A stretch of 64,000 nucleotides of DNA, from positions 62,001-126,000 of the IMG/VR virus record IMGVR_UViG_3300032401_000002. One strand, 5' to 3'. Of this stretch, positions 25,284-33,261 are shown piece by piece. This stretch comes from a virus. Every line of letters starts with the position of its first letter. The first letter of the stretch is position 1. A program made the position numbers and the translations under genes. The notes under the pieces are model-generated. The model saw nothing but the letters and a program-made list of their open reading frames with translations. It made no database searches and had not been told where the DNA came from.

Positions 25284-25868
25284 TTAGTGAGTCTCTTGCT
25301 CCCGTGTCATGTACGTGTACATGACCGTCATCGTCTTGATGACCTCCATGGTGCCGATCTCGATCTGCTCGTCGTCCCGGATATCCGTGATGACGACGTT
25401 GTGGTAAAGCTCTGCGTAGTGCTTCACCTTCGGGCCACCGCGAACGCCTGTGTTCGGCGGGTAGATGATCTTCGATGCGTTGACGGGCTTGTTGAGAGCC
25501 GACAGTCGCAGGAAGACTTCAGAAAGGTCGTTGTAGCGAGCGTTGGAGCGCTGTCCAGCCGTGCCGAAGCCACCCGTGTCCGTGATCTTCATGATCTGAT
25601 CCCAGACCTTCTGGCCGTACATCTCGAACAACTGCACCTGTAGGGTGCCAGCGCCGATTGCGGCCGGGGTGATGATCTGGAGCGGGTACTGCTGGTCAAG
25701 AGGCTGGATGGCCACCGGGGTAGCAACGGGCTGCGGAGCCTGATGCGAAACCTGCTGGGCGAATCCAATGACGTGACCGTTCCACCAGAAGCTGGTGAAA
25801 CCGGAACCACCGACGCGGAACGGCTTGGTGCGGTTGAAGATGTTCTGCTGTGCGCTTGAAGATGCCAT
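25284..25868 (-). CDS. Tail tube protein
   Basis: 194 aa, ATG 25868 with TAAGGA upstream, directly after the sheath gene. It has the compact beta layout of contractile tube proteins. The strand pattern SFWWNGHVIGFAQQVSHQ opens it and a final strand pair VITDIRDDEQIEIGTMEVIKTM closes it. The pairing sheath then tube, followed by chaperones, is the standard myovirus order. It forms the inner channel for DNA delivery. Confidence 0.85.
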   Translation of the reverse strand: MASSSAQQNIFNRTKPFRVGGSGFTSFWWNGHVIGFAQQVSHQAPQPVATPVAIQPLDQQYPLQIITPAAIGAGTLQVQLFEMYGQKVWDQIMKITDTGGFGTAGQRSNARYNDLSEVFLRLSALNKPVNASKIIYPPNTGVRGGPKVKHYAELYHNVVITDIRDDEQIEIGTMEVIKTMTVMYTYMTREQETH

Positions 25869-25878
25869 TGTCTAGTCC

Positions 25879-27882
25879 TTAGATGCCCTGGACGTTCGTT
25901 GCGTCCGTTGTGTCGAAGGTTACGCCCTGAGCGGAGTCGATGCTGAAGCTGATCGAGACCTGGTTGAGCGGGTATGCGGGTAGGTAGCTGAAGCGAACCT
26001 CAAGAGCGCTCGCGTCAGACGGGTTCCTACGAACCTGGATCGACTGGTAAGAAACCAGCGCACCCTCAGAGCGGAGACGCTCCAGGACAGCCGTGACGAT
26101 AAGCTGAACTCGGAAGTTCGACTGGTCGTCCAGGACGATCTGGCCAATGACCTCTGTGTCGATGCTCTCGCGGATGTTCTCCATCATGTACTGCTTGGCG
26201 CGAACAACATTGAACTCTCGGCGAACCAGAGTATCCGTTGCGGTGGTGATCGCATGACGTACCTGGATCGTTCCACGCTTGGCCTCAATGACCGTCAGGC
26301 CCGCCTGTGCGTCGGCGTCCTTGTCGGTCTCGGTGCGTGAGTCGTTGACTGATGTGATGACATTGATACGCTTGCGCGTCATCGGAGTCTGCACGGGGTA
26401 GCGACTAAGTGCGCCTGCGAAGGCTGCTGCTACGTACTGACCGCCGAAGAGGGCGTCCACCCCGGTGACGGGGTTAGCGAAGTTGAAGGATGACGGCGAT
26501 ACGAAGAGCACACTGTCAGCCGGGGTGCGAGCACCAATGGCCTGAGCGTGAGCCTGTAGAGTGGCCTTGGAAGCCAAGGCACCACCAGTGCCGTCCTCGC
26601 CTACGATAGCCACGAGCAACTGCTGTTGCTGCTGGGCCATGTAGTTGACATGATCCTGCACCTTCTGTAGAATCTGAAGGTTGAGGGAGTCCGTGACCGT
26701 TGTAGCCAGGTTGCCAGCGGCGATGATCGGGACGATAACGTTTACGTCTTCGATGTCGCGAAGGTTCTTAAGGGTGTCCTCCCAGTCGTTGACACTGCCT
26801 GTCGGAGTCGTGCGCGGGCTACCTTCTGTGAAGAGAGCCTGGACGATCACGCTAGCAGCGCCGTTCTCGAATGCAACCGAAGCTGCGAAAGACACTGGAT
26901 TGAGAATGTTTCCAACTGAGTCGTAAGCCGGGCCGAACTTGTCCTCGACATCACTCTGGCCGAAGCAGCGGGTCGGGAGCCAGTAGTCGCTCGGTGTCGC
27001 ACGGTAAGAGACTCGGACGGCGAGCTTGTCAGCCGAAGCGCCAATCGTAGTCGTTCCCGCCGAACGGCTTAGCTGAAGGGTTGCCCCTGTGCCGGTCAAG
27101 ATGTAGTCCAGATCGGTGGTGGTGCCCTTCTGATAGAGAGCAGAAGTGTTGGCGAATGTGCCGGGTGCTGTCTTGACAACAATGTTGTCGGCAGTTGTCG
27201 GCAGGTTGACCGGAGTCAGGTTGTTCAACTGCACCGCGATGTCGCTGAACTGAACAGCGCCAACTGTGTAGTCGAGGTAGACAGTCTGGAACTTCCTGAG
27301 AACAGTCGCCGTGTTGACCCAAACGATGGTCGGGGTTGCGCCTCCTGCGCCAACGACTGCGTAGTCCGCAACCGGGGCCAGGCCCTCGGTGCCGACCTTG
27401 ACGGTAGCCGATACGGTTCCCGAAGTGCGCTGAGCCGGGGTAGCAAGGCTCGTGCCATTAAGGACGATGGACTCGGTCTTACCGTCACCCTGCGACGGTG
27501 AACCTGAGTTCTCGAAGTACACGACAACCGACTCGCCATTGCCAATGGTGGTCTGCATCGCGCGAACGATGCTGACGATCCCCTGAGTAGTCAAGAGGGT
27601 CGAGTCAACGTTATAGTCTAGATTGGTCAGAGTGGTTGAAGCCCGGAAAGGCTCAAGGGTTACGTTGCTCGCGTCACGAACGACGATGGTGCTGGTGTCC
27701 ACGTTGAGAGCACCAAGCTGGATGGGAGTGTTGTCGTCCAGAACGAACACCTGAACGAAATCCTCATAGCCCTGTCCAGGGCCGACAATGCAGATCGACG
27801 TAGGATCTAGCAGGATGGGCGAGAACGACGGTGATACGATCTCACTGACGGTTACGCCGGGCTTTACGTATGCGAGTGCCAA
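25879..27882 (-). CDS. Contractile tail sheath protein
   Basis: 667 aa. The first codon is TTG 27882; AGGAG lies about 12 bases upstream, which is longer than usual. The N-terminus (YVKPGVTVSEIVSPS) and the C-terminal half (VLFVSPSSFNFANPV; KRINVITSVNDSRTE; HAITTATDTLVRREFNVVRAKQYMMENIRES) match phage sheath proteins. The FEN GAASV and NWEDTLKNLRDIEDVNVIVPI segments fit the central domain. Size agrees with T4 gp18 (659 aa). It surrounds the tube and contracts on infection. Confidence 0.95.
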   Translation of the reverse strand: MALAYVKPGVTVSEIVSPSFSPILLDPTSICIVGPGQGYEDFVQVFVLDDNTPIQLGALNVDTSTIVVRDASNVTLEPFRASTTLTNLDYNVDSTLLTTQGIVSIVRAMQTTIGNGESVVVYFENSGSPSQGDGKTESIVLNGTSLATPAQRTSGTVSATVKVGTEGLAPVADYAVVGAGGATPTIVWVNTATVLRKFQTVYLDYTVGAVQFSDIAVQLNNLTPVNLPTTADNIVVKTAPGTFANTSALYQKGTTTDLDYILTGTGATLQLSRSAGTTTIGASADKLAVRVSYRATPSDYWLPTRCFGQSDVEDKFGPAYDSVGNILNPVSFAASVAFENGAASVIVQALFTEGSPRTTPTGSVNDWEDTLKNLRDIEDVNVIVPIIAAGNLATTVTDSLNLQILQKVQDHVNYMAQQQQQLLVAIVGEDGTGGALASKATLQAHAQAIGARTPADSVLFVSPSSFNFANPVTGVDALFGGQYVAAAFAGALSRYPVQTPMTRKRINVITSVNDSRTETDKDADAQAGLTVIEAKRGTIQVRHAITTATDTLVRREFNVVRAKQYMMENIRESIDTEVIGQIVLDDQSNFRVQLIVTAVLERLRSEGALVSYQSIQVRRNPSDASALEVRFSYLPAYPLNQVSISFSIDSAQGVTFDTTDATNVQGI

Positions 27883-27960
27883 GGGTTTCAGAGTCTCCTA
27901 AAGGGTTTCAATCTCAAACCTTAGGGTGGAGTAGACGGCTAGAAAGTAGCGGCCGTGTCA

Positions 27961-29118
27961 TTAGGCTGTAGTCACCGTGCCAAAGCTGGCCTCGCTGCCC
28001 TTGCCTGTGATGTTGACAGTGAGCTTGAAGGTCGGGGTGCCAAAGGTCGGGGTGCTCGTGAATCCTGTTACGTTGGCCGTTCTGTTCACACTCTTGGAAC
28101 CAAAGGCTGCTGCTGACCCAAGACCAGTCACAGACACGTTGATGTGGCCTGTGAATGTCGGGGTGCCGAACGATGCCGCCGAACCGAGGCCGGTCACGTT
28201 GGTCGTCCTTGAGATCTTCAGTGTACCAATCGAGGCCACGGAGTTTAGTCCGACCAGAGTCGTCGTGGTGTTTACCGACAAGACACCGAAAGCCTGCGTT
28301 CCTGTTAGGCCCACAAGCGTGGTTGCCGTGTTCACCTTCAAGGTGCCGAAGGCTGCCGCTGAGCCAAGCGCAGACCCAATCGGGATGAATGTCCATCCAG
28401 GGATGATCGTGGTTGTGCCGAAGCTGGCAGCCGACCCCAGACCTGTGATGTTGACCGTCATGTCTTCTCGGGCTAGCGCGCCAATCTGGGCCGCTGAGCC
28501 AAGACCCGTCACGTTCACCGTGCGACTGATAGTGGTCGTACCGAATGCTGCGGCCGAGCCGAGAGCAGGCGGGAACGCCTGAGTGTTGATCTTGAAGACG
28601 CCGAAGGAAGCCGCCGAGTTGAGTCCAGGGATGGGAACGGTTGTCTTGAACGTGCGTGTTCCGAAGGCTGGCGTGCTGGAAAGCCCGGTGATGTTGACCG
28701 TTCTCTTGTTGCCGACCACGCCGAATGCGGGTACGCTGCTGAGGCCAACCGTGTTGACTGTCCTGCTGATGTAGACGGTGCCAATGCTTGCTGCTGAGCC
28801 AAGTCCAACGAGCGTCTTCTTGTGGTTGACATGCAACGTACCGAACGCTGCCGCCGATGCGAGAGCCGTTGGCGCAACGAACTGGATGTTGTAGGTCTCG
28901 TCCGCCGAGATAACGCCCGTGCCTCGAACCCACTGGTAGTCATCATCGTTATCGGTCTGGTACTCTGCGCCCGTTACAACACCAACAGCCCTGAGGCGGT
29001 TAGGATAGCTGTACGGGTGATTCGGGTCGGGATCGAGGTTGTTGTCCTCGTACTCGAACGGATTCGACCAAGCAAGCTCGGGATGATCGCTGAACGGAAG
29101 AATGAGAGTGCTAGACAT
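27961..29118 (-). CDS. Repeat protein beside the sheath gene (15 GLxSxAxFG units)
   Basis: 385 aa, ATG 29118, overlapping the next upstream gene by 8 bases. Residues 1-82 are unique and acidic. Residues 83-385 are about 15 repeats of 18-22 residues, each with a core like GLGSAASFG, GLSSTPAFG or ALGSAAAFG followed by a T-V-x-V strand. Regular strand-turn units suggest an elongated beta structure. Related repeats are in the 1192-aa baseplate protein, with single copies in two other virion genes. Possibly a tail or neck fibre or decoration; function unknown. Confidence 0.75.
   Translation of the reverse strand: MSSTLILPFSDHPELAWSNPFEYEDNNLDPDPNHPYSYPNRLRAVGVVTGAEYQTDNDDDYQWVRGTGVISADETYNIQFVAPTALASAAAFGTLHVNHKKTLVGLGSAASIGTVYISRTVNTVGLSSVPAFGVVGNKRTVNITGLSSTPAFGTRTFKTTVPIPGLNSAASFGVFKINTQAFPPALGSAAAFGTTTISRTVNVTGLGSAAQIGALAREDMTVNITGLGSAASFGTTTIIPGWTFIPIGSALGSAAAFGTLKVNTATTLVGLTGTQAFGVLSVNTTTTLVGLNSVASIGTLKISRTTNVTGLGSAASFGTPTFTGHINVSVTGLGSAAAFGSKSVNRTANVTGFTSTPTFGTPTFKLTVNITGKGSEASFGTVTTA
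27964..28872 (-). repeat. Fifteen-copy protein-level tandem repeat
   Basis: About 60-66 bp per unit, degenerate at DNA level but conserved at protein level. The GTGCCGAA/GCTGCTGAGCC-type words recur on the plus strand throughout. The opposite-frame reading (27914-28933) is an artefact of this periodicity. Confidence 0.8.
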
Positions 29119-29782
29119 CGAAGTCCACCGGCTGTTCGAACTGCGGATACGACTGTGACTCTACTCGCGTGATGAATGACCACTGATCCTGCGGGTAGGT
29201 GTTGTAGAAGCCACCATGGATCTCGATGTTCAAGTCTGACGAGTACACCAACACGTCCTCGGGAGACCATGGGGCGATCTGGGCCGTGACGCCACCGTCG
29301 TTGATTTCGTCCACGTTGAGCATCAACTGGCTGAATGCCAGCATGAGGGGGTCATCGGGTGACCCATAGATGCTGGTGAAGAAGTTACCTAGCTGGGCGT
29401 CAAGACGACCGAAGCTCAGAACCTCGACCAGTGAGTCCACCAGGAGGTCAAGGTCGAGAGGGGTCAGGGCGTGGCATGAGAAGTTCAACGTGCCCTCGAA
29501 GCGACGATGATTCCACTTTCTGAGGATTTCGTTGTCGTCTAGGAACCACTCTTCGTGACCCACGCCAGCGTTGATGATCCTCTGGCCGTTGTACTCTACC
29601 ACGATAGACGGGTAGTCCAACTTGACGAGGGGATAGTGCGGCGTGATCTTGAGATCGACAAGCTGACGCTCGCGCGTGTAAGCCGTGTCGTAGACTGCAT
29701 GCAGGGCGTTGACGATCCCTCGCAGGACAAGTCGGCGATAGGAGGTAACAGAAAGATCAGTTGTGCGGAGCGCTTCACTCAT
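29111..29782 (-). CDS. Tail terminator/completion protein candidate
   Basis: 223 aa, ATG 29782 overlapping the previous gene by ATGA. It is an alpha/beta protein with YRRLVLRGIVNALHAVYD and PLDLDLLVDSLVEVLSFG helices, and no enzymatic motif. It lies between small head-completion genes and the sheath/tube genes, the usual place for tail completion or sheath terminator proteins. Assigned by synteny. Confidence 0.65.
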   Translation of the reverse strand: MSEALRTTDLSVTSYRRLVLRGIVNALHAVYDTAYTRERQLVDLKITPHYPLVKLDYPSIVVEYNGQRIINAGVGHEEWFLDDNEILRKWNHRRFEGTLNFSCHALTPLDLDLLVDSLVEVLSFGRLDAQLGNFFTSIYGSPDDPLMLAFSQLMLNVDEINDGGVTAQIAPWSPEDVLVYSSDLNIEIHGGFYNTYPQDQWSFITRVESQSYPQFEQPVDFDV

Positions 29783-30114
29783 ACTCTCAACCCATCGAGA
29801 AGGCTTTGTACGAACACTTGAGTCTCGGAGCTATCTGACATAGCTTCCTCCATCGAATCAAGACCAATCTGTGTGACTTGCGTGTAGATGCTTTGATCGA
29901 GCAGGATAGCCTTCACCATGGCATCTTTGGTCTCCAGGCGATACCCGTATTCGCCATCATCCAGAGTGGCCTTGAAGGGTGCCCATGATCGTCTTAGGCC
30001 CTTGACGTTTGCGTCAGACTGACCCTGGATCAGGAGCGGCAAGATCTCTGTTCGCGCTCGTCGGTTGGCGATCTTGACGGCTAGTCTGACCACGCTCTGC
30101 TGTGCGGTAGGCAT
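29779..30114 (-). CDS. Small neck/head-tail joining protein
   Basis: 111 aa, ATG 30114, sharing its first base with the stop of the next upstream gene (TAATG). It is basic at the N-terminus (VKIANRRARTEIL) and helical at the C-terminus (ILLDQSIYTQVTQIGLDSMEEAM). Size and place fit an HK97 gp10-like or neck protein. No diagnostic motif. Confidence 0.6.
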   Translation of the reverse strand: MPTAQQSVVRLAVKIANRRARTEILPLLIQGQSDANVKGLRRSWAPFKATLDDGEYGYRLETKDAMVKAILLDQSIYTQVTQIGLDSMEEAMSDSSETQVFVQSLLDGLRV

Positions 30115-30896
30115 TAGACGGTCGTAACCAATCCGAAGTCGTGCGCGTTCGTCAGCCCAACGGGCCTCTTGCTACTATTGACAACCAAGTCGCTGAAGTA
30201 GATTGAATCTACGGGAACCCCGTACAAGGCACTGTTGGTCGGAGCCTTGCTCATCTGGAAACTCTGCCCCACCTGGAATGGCTGATGACCACTGCGCTGC
30301 GCTCCTCGTCTACCTAGGCCGCGCATGGTGATCTGCTGAACGCGCTTCAACTGGAATCGATCATGCATGTCGGTGATCGTGTAGCCATCCTGATCTAGCA
30401 CAACGTTGATGCAGAGATCGTTGTCGCCCAGTCTGGGGTACCAAGGGGCCACACCTTCTGCATCGAAGGTCTGGATCATCACACCCTGCTCGTTGACTCG
30501 GAAGACATCAATTGCTACGTCAGGCTCAAGGAGCCAAGTCAGAAGTGGATTGGCGAAGCCTCCGTAACGAGGGGCCTTGATTGATCCATTCGGCTGCGCG
30601 CCCGTCACGAGTTGTCCGTCAGTGGTGACCCAGACATCGAACGGATTGTCCTCGACTGACACGAATCCGAAGCTGTAGCAAACTGGGCAATCGTTTCGCG
30701 TCTGCTCGTACACTGAATCGAAGCAGGCCGGGCACTTCTTGGCTTCGCCGTTCTCGACATCGTCTAGGTTGTACATGTGACGAAAGACAACAGGCTGGCC
30801 CATCTTGCGACACAGATCCATGTTCTCGCGACGAAGTCTCTTGATCTCCTGCGGAGTGTTCGGCGGGCCGACCTCGCGAAAGGTTACGTACCGCAC
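30114..30896 (-). CDS. Zinc-ribbon head-tail connector protein
   Basis: 260 aa, GTG 30896 immediately after the previous stop. A four-cysteine zinc ribbon (C55-P-A-C58 ... C70-P-V-C73) sits in the N-terminal third. The C-terminus ends with one GLTNAHDFG unit, the repeat type seen in the neighbouring 385-aa protein. The middle is beta-rich (DGYTITDMHDRFQLKRVQQITMRG). The gene lies among head completion genes. Likely a structural adaptor stabilised by zinc. Confidence 0.7.
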   Translation of the reverse strand: MRYVTFREVGPPNTPQEIKRLRRENMDLCRKMGQPVVFRHMYNLDDVENGEAKKCPACFDSVYEQTRNDCPVCYSFGFVSVEDNPFDVWVTTDGQLVTGAQPNGSIKAPRYGGFANPLLTWLLEPDVAIDVFRVNEQGVMIQTFDAEGVAPWYPRLGDNDLCINVVLDQDGYTITDMHDRFQLKRVQQITMRGLGRRGAQRSGHQPFQVGQSFQMSKAPTNSALYGVPVDSIYFSDLVVNSSKRPVGLTNAHDFGLVTTV

Positions 30897-31766
30897 TTAG
30901 AAGCCCCTGCCGACGTTCCTTGACCGCATCGGGCCAGGAAGCATGCGACCGGCCTTCGTACCGAGGAGGAGAGAGCCGTGCGTGATGTCGTAACCACGGA
31001 GCTTGACTTGCTTCGTCCACTTGTCGAACAATGGAGCTTCAACATCGTAGACAGCTTTCCAAGCCTGCTGGTATCGCTTTCTGTCCATGAAGGCTACGGG
31101 AGACGAGACAACATCGGGCTGCTCGGTGTACGAGCGCATCAGATGTCGGATGGATGCAACGAGTAGGCCCTGGGCTGCCAGTGGGCCGTATGACCCCTGC
31201 GACCATGGGTAGCTAGCCTCAGTGTAGTCGGAGAACGGCATCGTCTCGTTCACGTTCATGATGACCTCTGGAATGAAGGCTCGAATCTTGGTCTTATCGA
31301 AGACAGCCAGTGTCTGATCCCGGAGCCAAGGGCCACCCAGTTCAGAGTCGAAGCAGTCTTCTAGCTTGAGCCATGCCATGTCAACGTATGGATCAGACAC
31401 CGCAGACCCAGAGCGAACAAACGGATCAATGACAGTGAAGTCAACAATGACAGACTTGAGGGCGTTCGGGTACGGTGCAGAAGATACGCCAGTGTAGTCG
31501 AACGTCATGACGCCCTTGTACTCACCGGGTATGTCAGTTAGGTTGATAACCTGGAACTGAGCATGACCGTCACCAACGATGTCTGCTGGATTGCTCTGGA
31601 CAGATGGTGTGTTGGGATCATCACCCGGCTTCAGGATTGTGACGATGGCCGATGTGATATCGCCCATGGGGATCAGAGTGTCGCCCGCGTTGTTGTACAG
31701 CCAGCCGTCTAGAATGGCGCTGTCATTCAGCATCACATTGGGCTGTCGCTCGTATCCGAAACTCAT
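30897..31766 (-). CDS. Head completion/adaptor protein with Ig-like N-terminus
   Basis: 289 aa, ATG 31766 with GGAGAGAG upstream. Residues 5-110 form an Ig-like beta domain (LYNNAGDTLIPMGDITSAIVTI; GEYKGVMTFDYTG). The remainder is mostly helical, with DPYVDMAWLKLEDCFDSELGG resembling gp6/adaptor-type proteins. First gene after the plus-strand Rpf island in the minus-strand order. Probable head-tail adaptor. Confidence 0.65.
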   Translation of the reverse strand: MSFGYERQPNVMLNDSAILDGWLYNNAGDTLIPMGDITSAIVTILKPGDDPNTPSVQSNPADIVGDGHAQFQVINLTDIPGEYKGVMTFDYTGVSSAPYPNALKSVIVDFTVIDPFVRSGSAVSDPYVDMAWLKLEDCFDSELGGPWLRDQTLAVFDKTKIRAFIPEVIMNVNETMPFSDYTEASYPWSQGSYGPLAAQGLLVASIRHLMRSYTEQPDVVSSPVAFMDRKRYQQAWKAVYDVEAPLFDKWTKQVKLRGYDITHGSLLLGTKAGRMLPGPMRSRNVGRGF

Positions 31767-31991
31767 GTTCTCTCTCCTACCGCCATGGGTGTGGGTCTGC
31801 CTAGCCTTGTCTCAGGAACTCGCATTGGAACCTTAGCCTCGGCGTGCCCGACCTGTCCGAGTAAGTGCTCCCCCCTGCCCCTAGAGAGTCCCGAAGGCTG
31901 GCGCAGGTTATGGGTGAGCCGATCACTTGCGACAAGACCCGTTCGTTGTCATCACCCCTTAGGTGGCTGATTGACCTCTGTCTGTAGTGAC

Positions 31992-32021
31992 CTAACAACC
32001 CGGTGACTTCTGTGCTAGAAT
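31992..32021 (+). promoter_or_regulatory. Extended -10 promoter giving a leaderless mRNA
   Basis: CTAACA at 31992-31997, an 18-bp spacer ending in TGC, and TAGAAT at 32016-32021. Transcription would start at about 32028, one base before ATG 32029. No Shine-Dalgarno is visible, which fits leaderless translation. Confidence 0.55.
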
Positions 32022-32028
32022 AGGTGAC

Positions 32029-32454
32029 ATGTGGGATTCAGGCATCGCTCGCTACCAGCTAGCCATACCCGAAGCCAGTAACGCCGACGAGAGTGGTCAG
32101 CAACAGGATCTCACCTGGATGCTGCCTGGCATCTTGAAAGCGCTGGCTAAGGCTGGCTACGGTGACTCGACCGTGCGCAAGCACATCGATGGCGTCTGGA
32201 CGAACCCTGACACGGGTGAGTCTTTCGCTGAGCCAATGACCTGGATTGACCTGGACGTGGAGGACACGCCTGAGAATGATCAGACACTCCACTCGTTCGC
32301 TGCCGAGGTCGCACGCGCGACTGGACAGCACAAGCTGTACTTCAACAAGATTCCCCTTCCTCGTGTCCTAGTCTCCCCTTCGGAGACCGCTCATCCACTC
32401 TTTGAGCTACCGGACATGGCCGCAGGCGGGAATCTCTCACCAGACTTCCCCTAG
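32029..32454 (+). CDS. Hypothetical protein of plus-strand island
   Basis: 141 aa, ATG 32029, without a Shine-Dalgarno, placed at the predicted +1 of an extended -10 promoter. It is acidic, with a central segment MTWIDLDVEDTPENDQTLHSFAAEVARATG that looks helical, and a Pro-rich C-terminus. No known family recognised. It is flanked by its own promoter and a hairpin terminator, so it is an independent unit. It could be a host takeover protein, but nothing in the sequence proves that. Confidence 0.75.
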   Translation: MWDSGIARYQLAIPEASNADESGQQQDLTWMLPGILKALAKAGYGDSTVRKHIDGVWTNPDTGESFAEPMTWIDLDVEDTPENDQTLHSFAAEVARATGQHKLYFNKIPLPRVLVSPSETAHPLFELPDMAAGGNLSPDFP

Positions 32455-32466
32455 GAGGGGTCGTGT

Positions 32467-32483
32467 ACGGCTCTCAGAGCCGT
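32467..32483 (+). terminator. Hairpin terminator after the 141-aa gene
   Basis: ACGGCTC, loop TCA, GAGCCGT: a 7-bp stem 12 bases after the TAG stop, followed by TTCT. Short T run; otherwise a good terminator position. Confidence 0.6.
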
Positions 32484-32499
32484 TCTAAGCGCCATTGAG

Positions 32500-32509
32500 G
32501 GGTATACCC
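32500..32509. promoter_or_regulatory. Ten-base perfect palindrome upstream of rpf-like gene
   Basis: GGGTATACCC lies in the 162-bp stretch between the terminator and the Rpf-like gene. It could be an operator, or TATACC could act as a -10. No matching -35 is seen. The rest of this gap holds only a small GGGC-AGAA-GCCC hairpin. Confidence 0.25.
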
Positions 32510-32616
32510 TACCACCAACATGGCTTTACAGAAAGGACAGGGCAGAAGCCCCCGTACGAGAAGCATGGCAGGCCCGTAGTTTCGGTCTCAAACGATGTTC
32601 TCAGTACGGCAGTGTT

Positions 32617-33036
32617 ATGAGACATATCAAGACACAAATCGCGATTGTCGTCCTGGCAATCGCTGTGACACTCACCGGGACAGCACACGCAACACAAGCC
32701 ACACCATCTGTTACGAAGCAGACGTGGCAATGGCAATACAAGGTATGGATGCCCCAGCACTGGCAGAATCTTGCTCAGTGTGAAGAGCATCTCGACTGGC
32801 ACCACTCAGGGGGAGATTACGAAGGAGCTTTCGCCTTTGCACGAACTACATGGGATGCCTTTAAGTACAATGGGTACCCTAGCTCTGCTGCCAACGCAAC
32901 ACCATGGCAACAGTACCGTGTAGCCCGCAGGATTGCCGCCCACTATCACTCAATCGCTGGATCGTGGGGCTGCTGGAGAGGCCCGCAACATGCCTGGGTC
33001 AGGAATGGGTTACCTGAACATGGCACATGGAAGTAA
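32617..33036 (+). CDS. Secreted Rpf-like transglycosylase
   Basis: 139 aa, ATG 32617; no clear Shine-Dalgarno. A Sec signal peptide is evident: MRHIK, a hydrophobic core, and an AHA cleavage site near residue 25. Residues ~48-120 match the resuscitation-promoting-factor lysozyme fold: WQNLAQCEEHLDWHH with catalytic-type Glu56 next to Cys55, then GAFAFARTTWDAF, a QQYRVARRIAAHY helix and GSWGCW with Cys119, the expected disulfide partner. Rpf enzymes cleave peptidoglycan and wake dormant actinobacteria. It is a stand-alone secreted version, not part of a tape measure. It is followed by a strong terminator. Confidence 0.85.
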   Translation: MRHIKTQIAIVVLAIAVTLTGTAHATQATPSVTKQTWQWQYKVWMPQHWQNLAQCEEHLDWHHSGGDYEGAFAFARTTWDAFKYNGYPSSAANATPWQQYRVARRIAAHYHSIAGSWGCWRGPQHAWVRNGLPEHGTWK

Positions 33037-33039
33037 ACT

Positions 33040-33061
33040 GAGGGGGCCAATCGGCCCCCTC
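33040..33061. terminator. Strong bidirectional hairpin terminator
   Basis: GAGGGGGCC, loop AATC, GGCCCCCTC: a 9-bp GC-rich stem between the Rpf-like gene (plus) and the 65-aa gene (minus). It is followed by TTCT on the plus strand. Confidence 0.8.
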
Positions 33062-33063
33062 TT

Positions 33064-33261
33064 CTACGCCGAGCGCTTAACCATCCACTCTTTCTTGTCG
33101 TGTACGTACACGATGTTGTCGGGGTATTCGACCTCGCTCATGGTCGATAGATCCTCGGGTGGTAGATCAAACCCACCTAGTTCTCCGGGTCGCCCCCAGA
33201 GATCGACGGACAGCTTGTCTAGCTGGCGCATCTTCCACCAGAGACGGAGACGAGTGATCAT
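33064..33261 (-). CDS. Small hypothetical protein
   Basis: 65 aa, ATG 33261 overlapping the stop of the 191-aa gene by ATGA, so it is translationally coupled. The N-terminus is basic (MITRLRLWWKMRQLDK) and the C-terminus carries DNIVYVHDKKEWMVKRSA. No family recognised. It is the last gene of its minus-strand unit before the terminator. Confidence 0.65.
   Translation of the reverse strand: MITRLRLWWKMRQLDKLSVDLWGRPGELGGFDLPPEDLSTMSEVEYPDNIVYVHDKKEWMVKRSA

Noticed and set aside
5024-28872. CRISPR-like periodic repeats
   Set aside because: The ~60-bp periodicity is in coding frame and degenerate at codon positions, with no identical repeats and spacers.
27914-28933. 339-aa open frame on the minus strand overlapping the repeat gene
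   Set aside because: It is a shadow of the 385-aa repeat gene in another frame: low-complexity, His/Gln/Arg-rich, no ribosome site, and the alternative frame has a clear start and conserved repeat.
31801-31998. 65-aa minus-strand frame in the 262-bp gap before 32029
   Set aside because: TTG start without ribosome site and no recognisable pattern; the gap instead holds one CACCTAAG box and the plus promoter.
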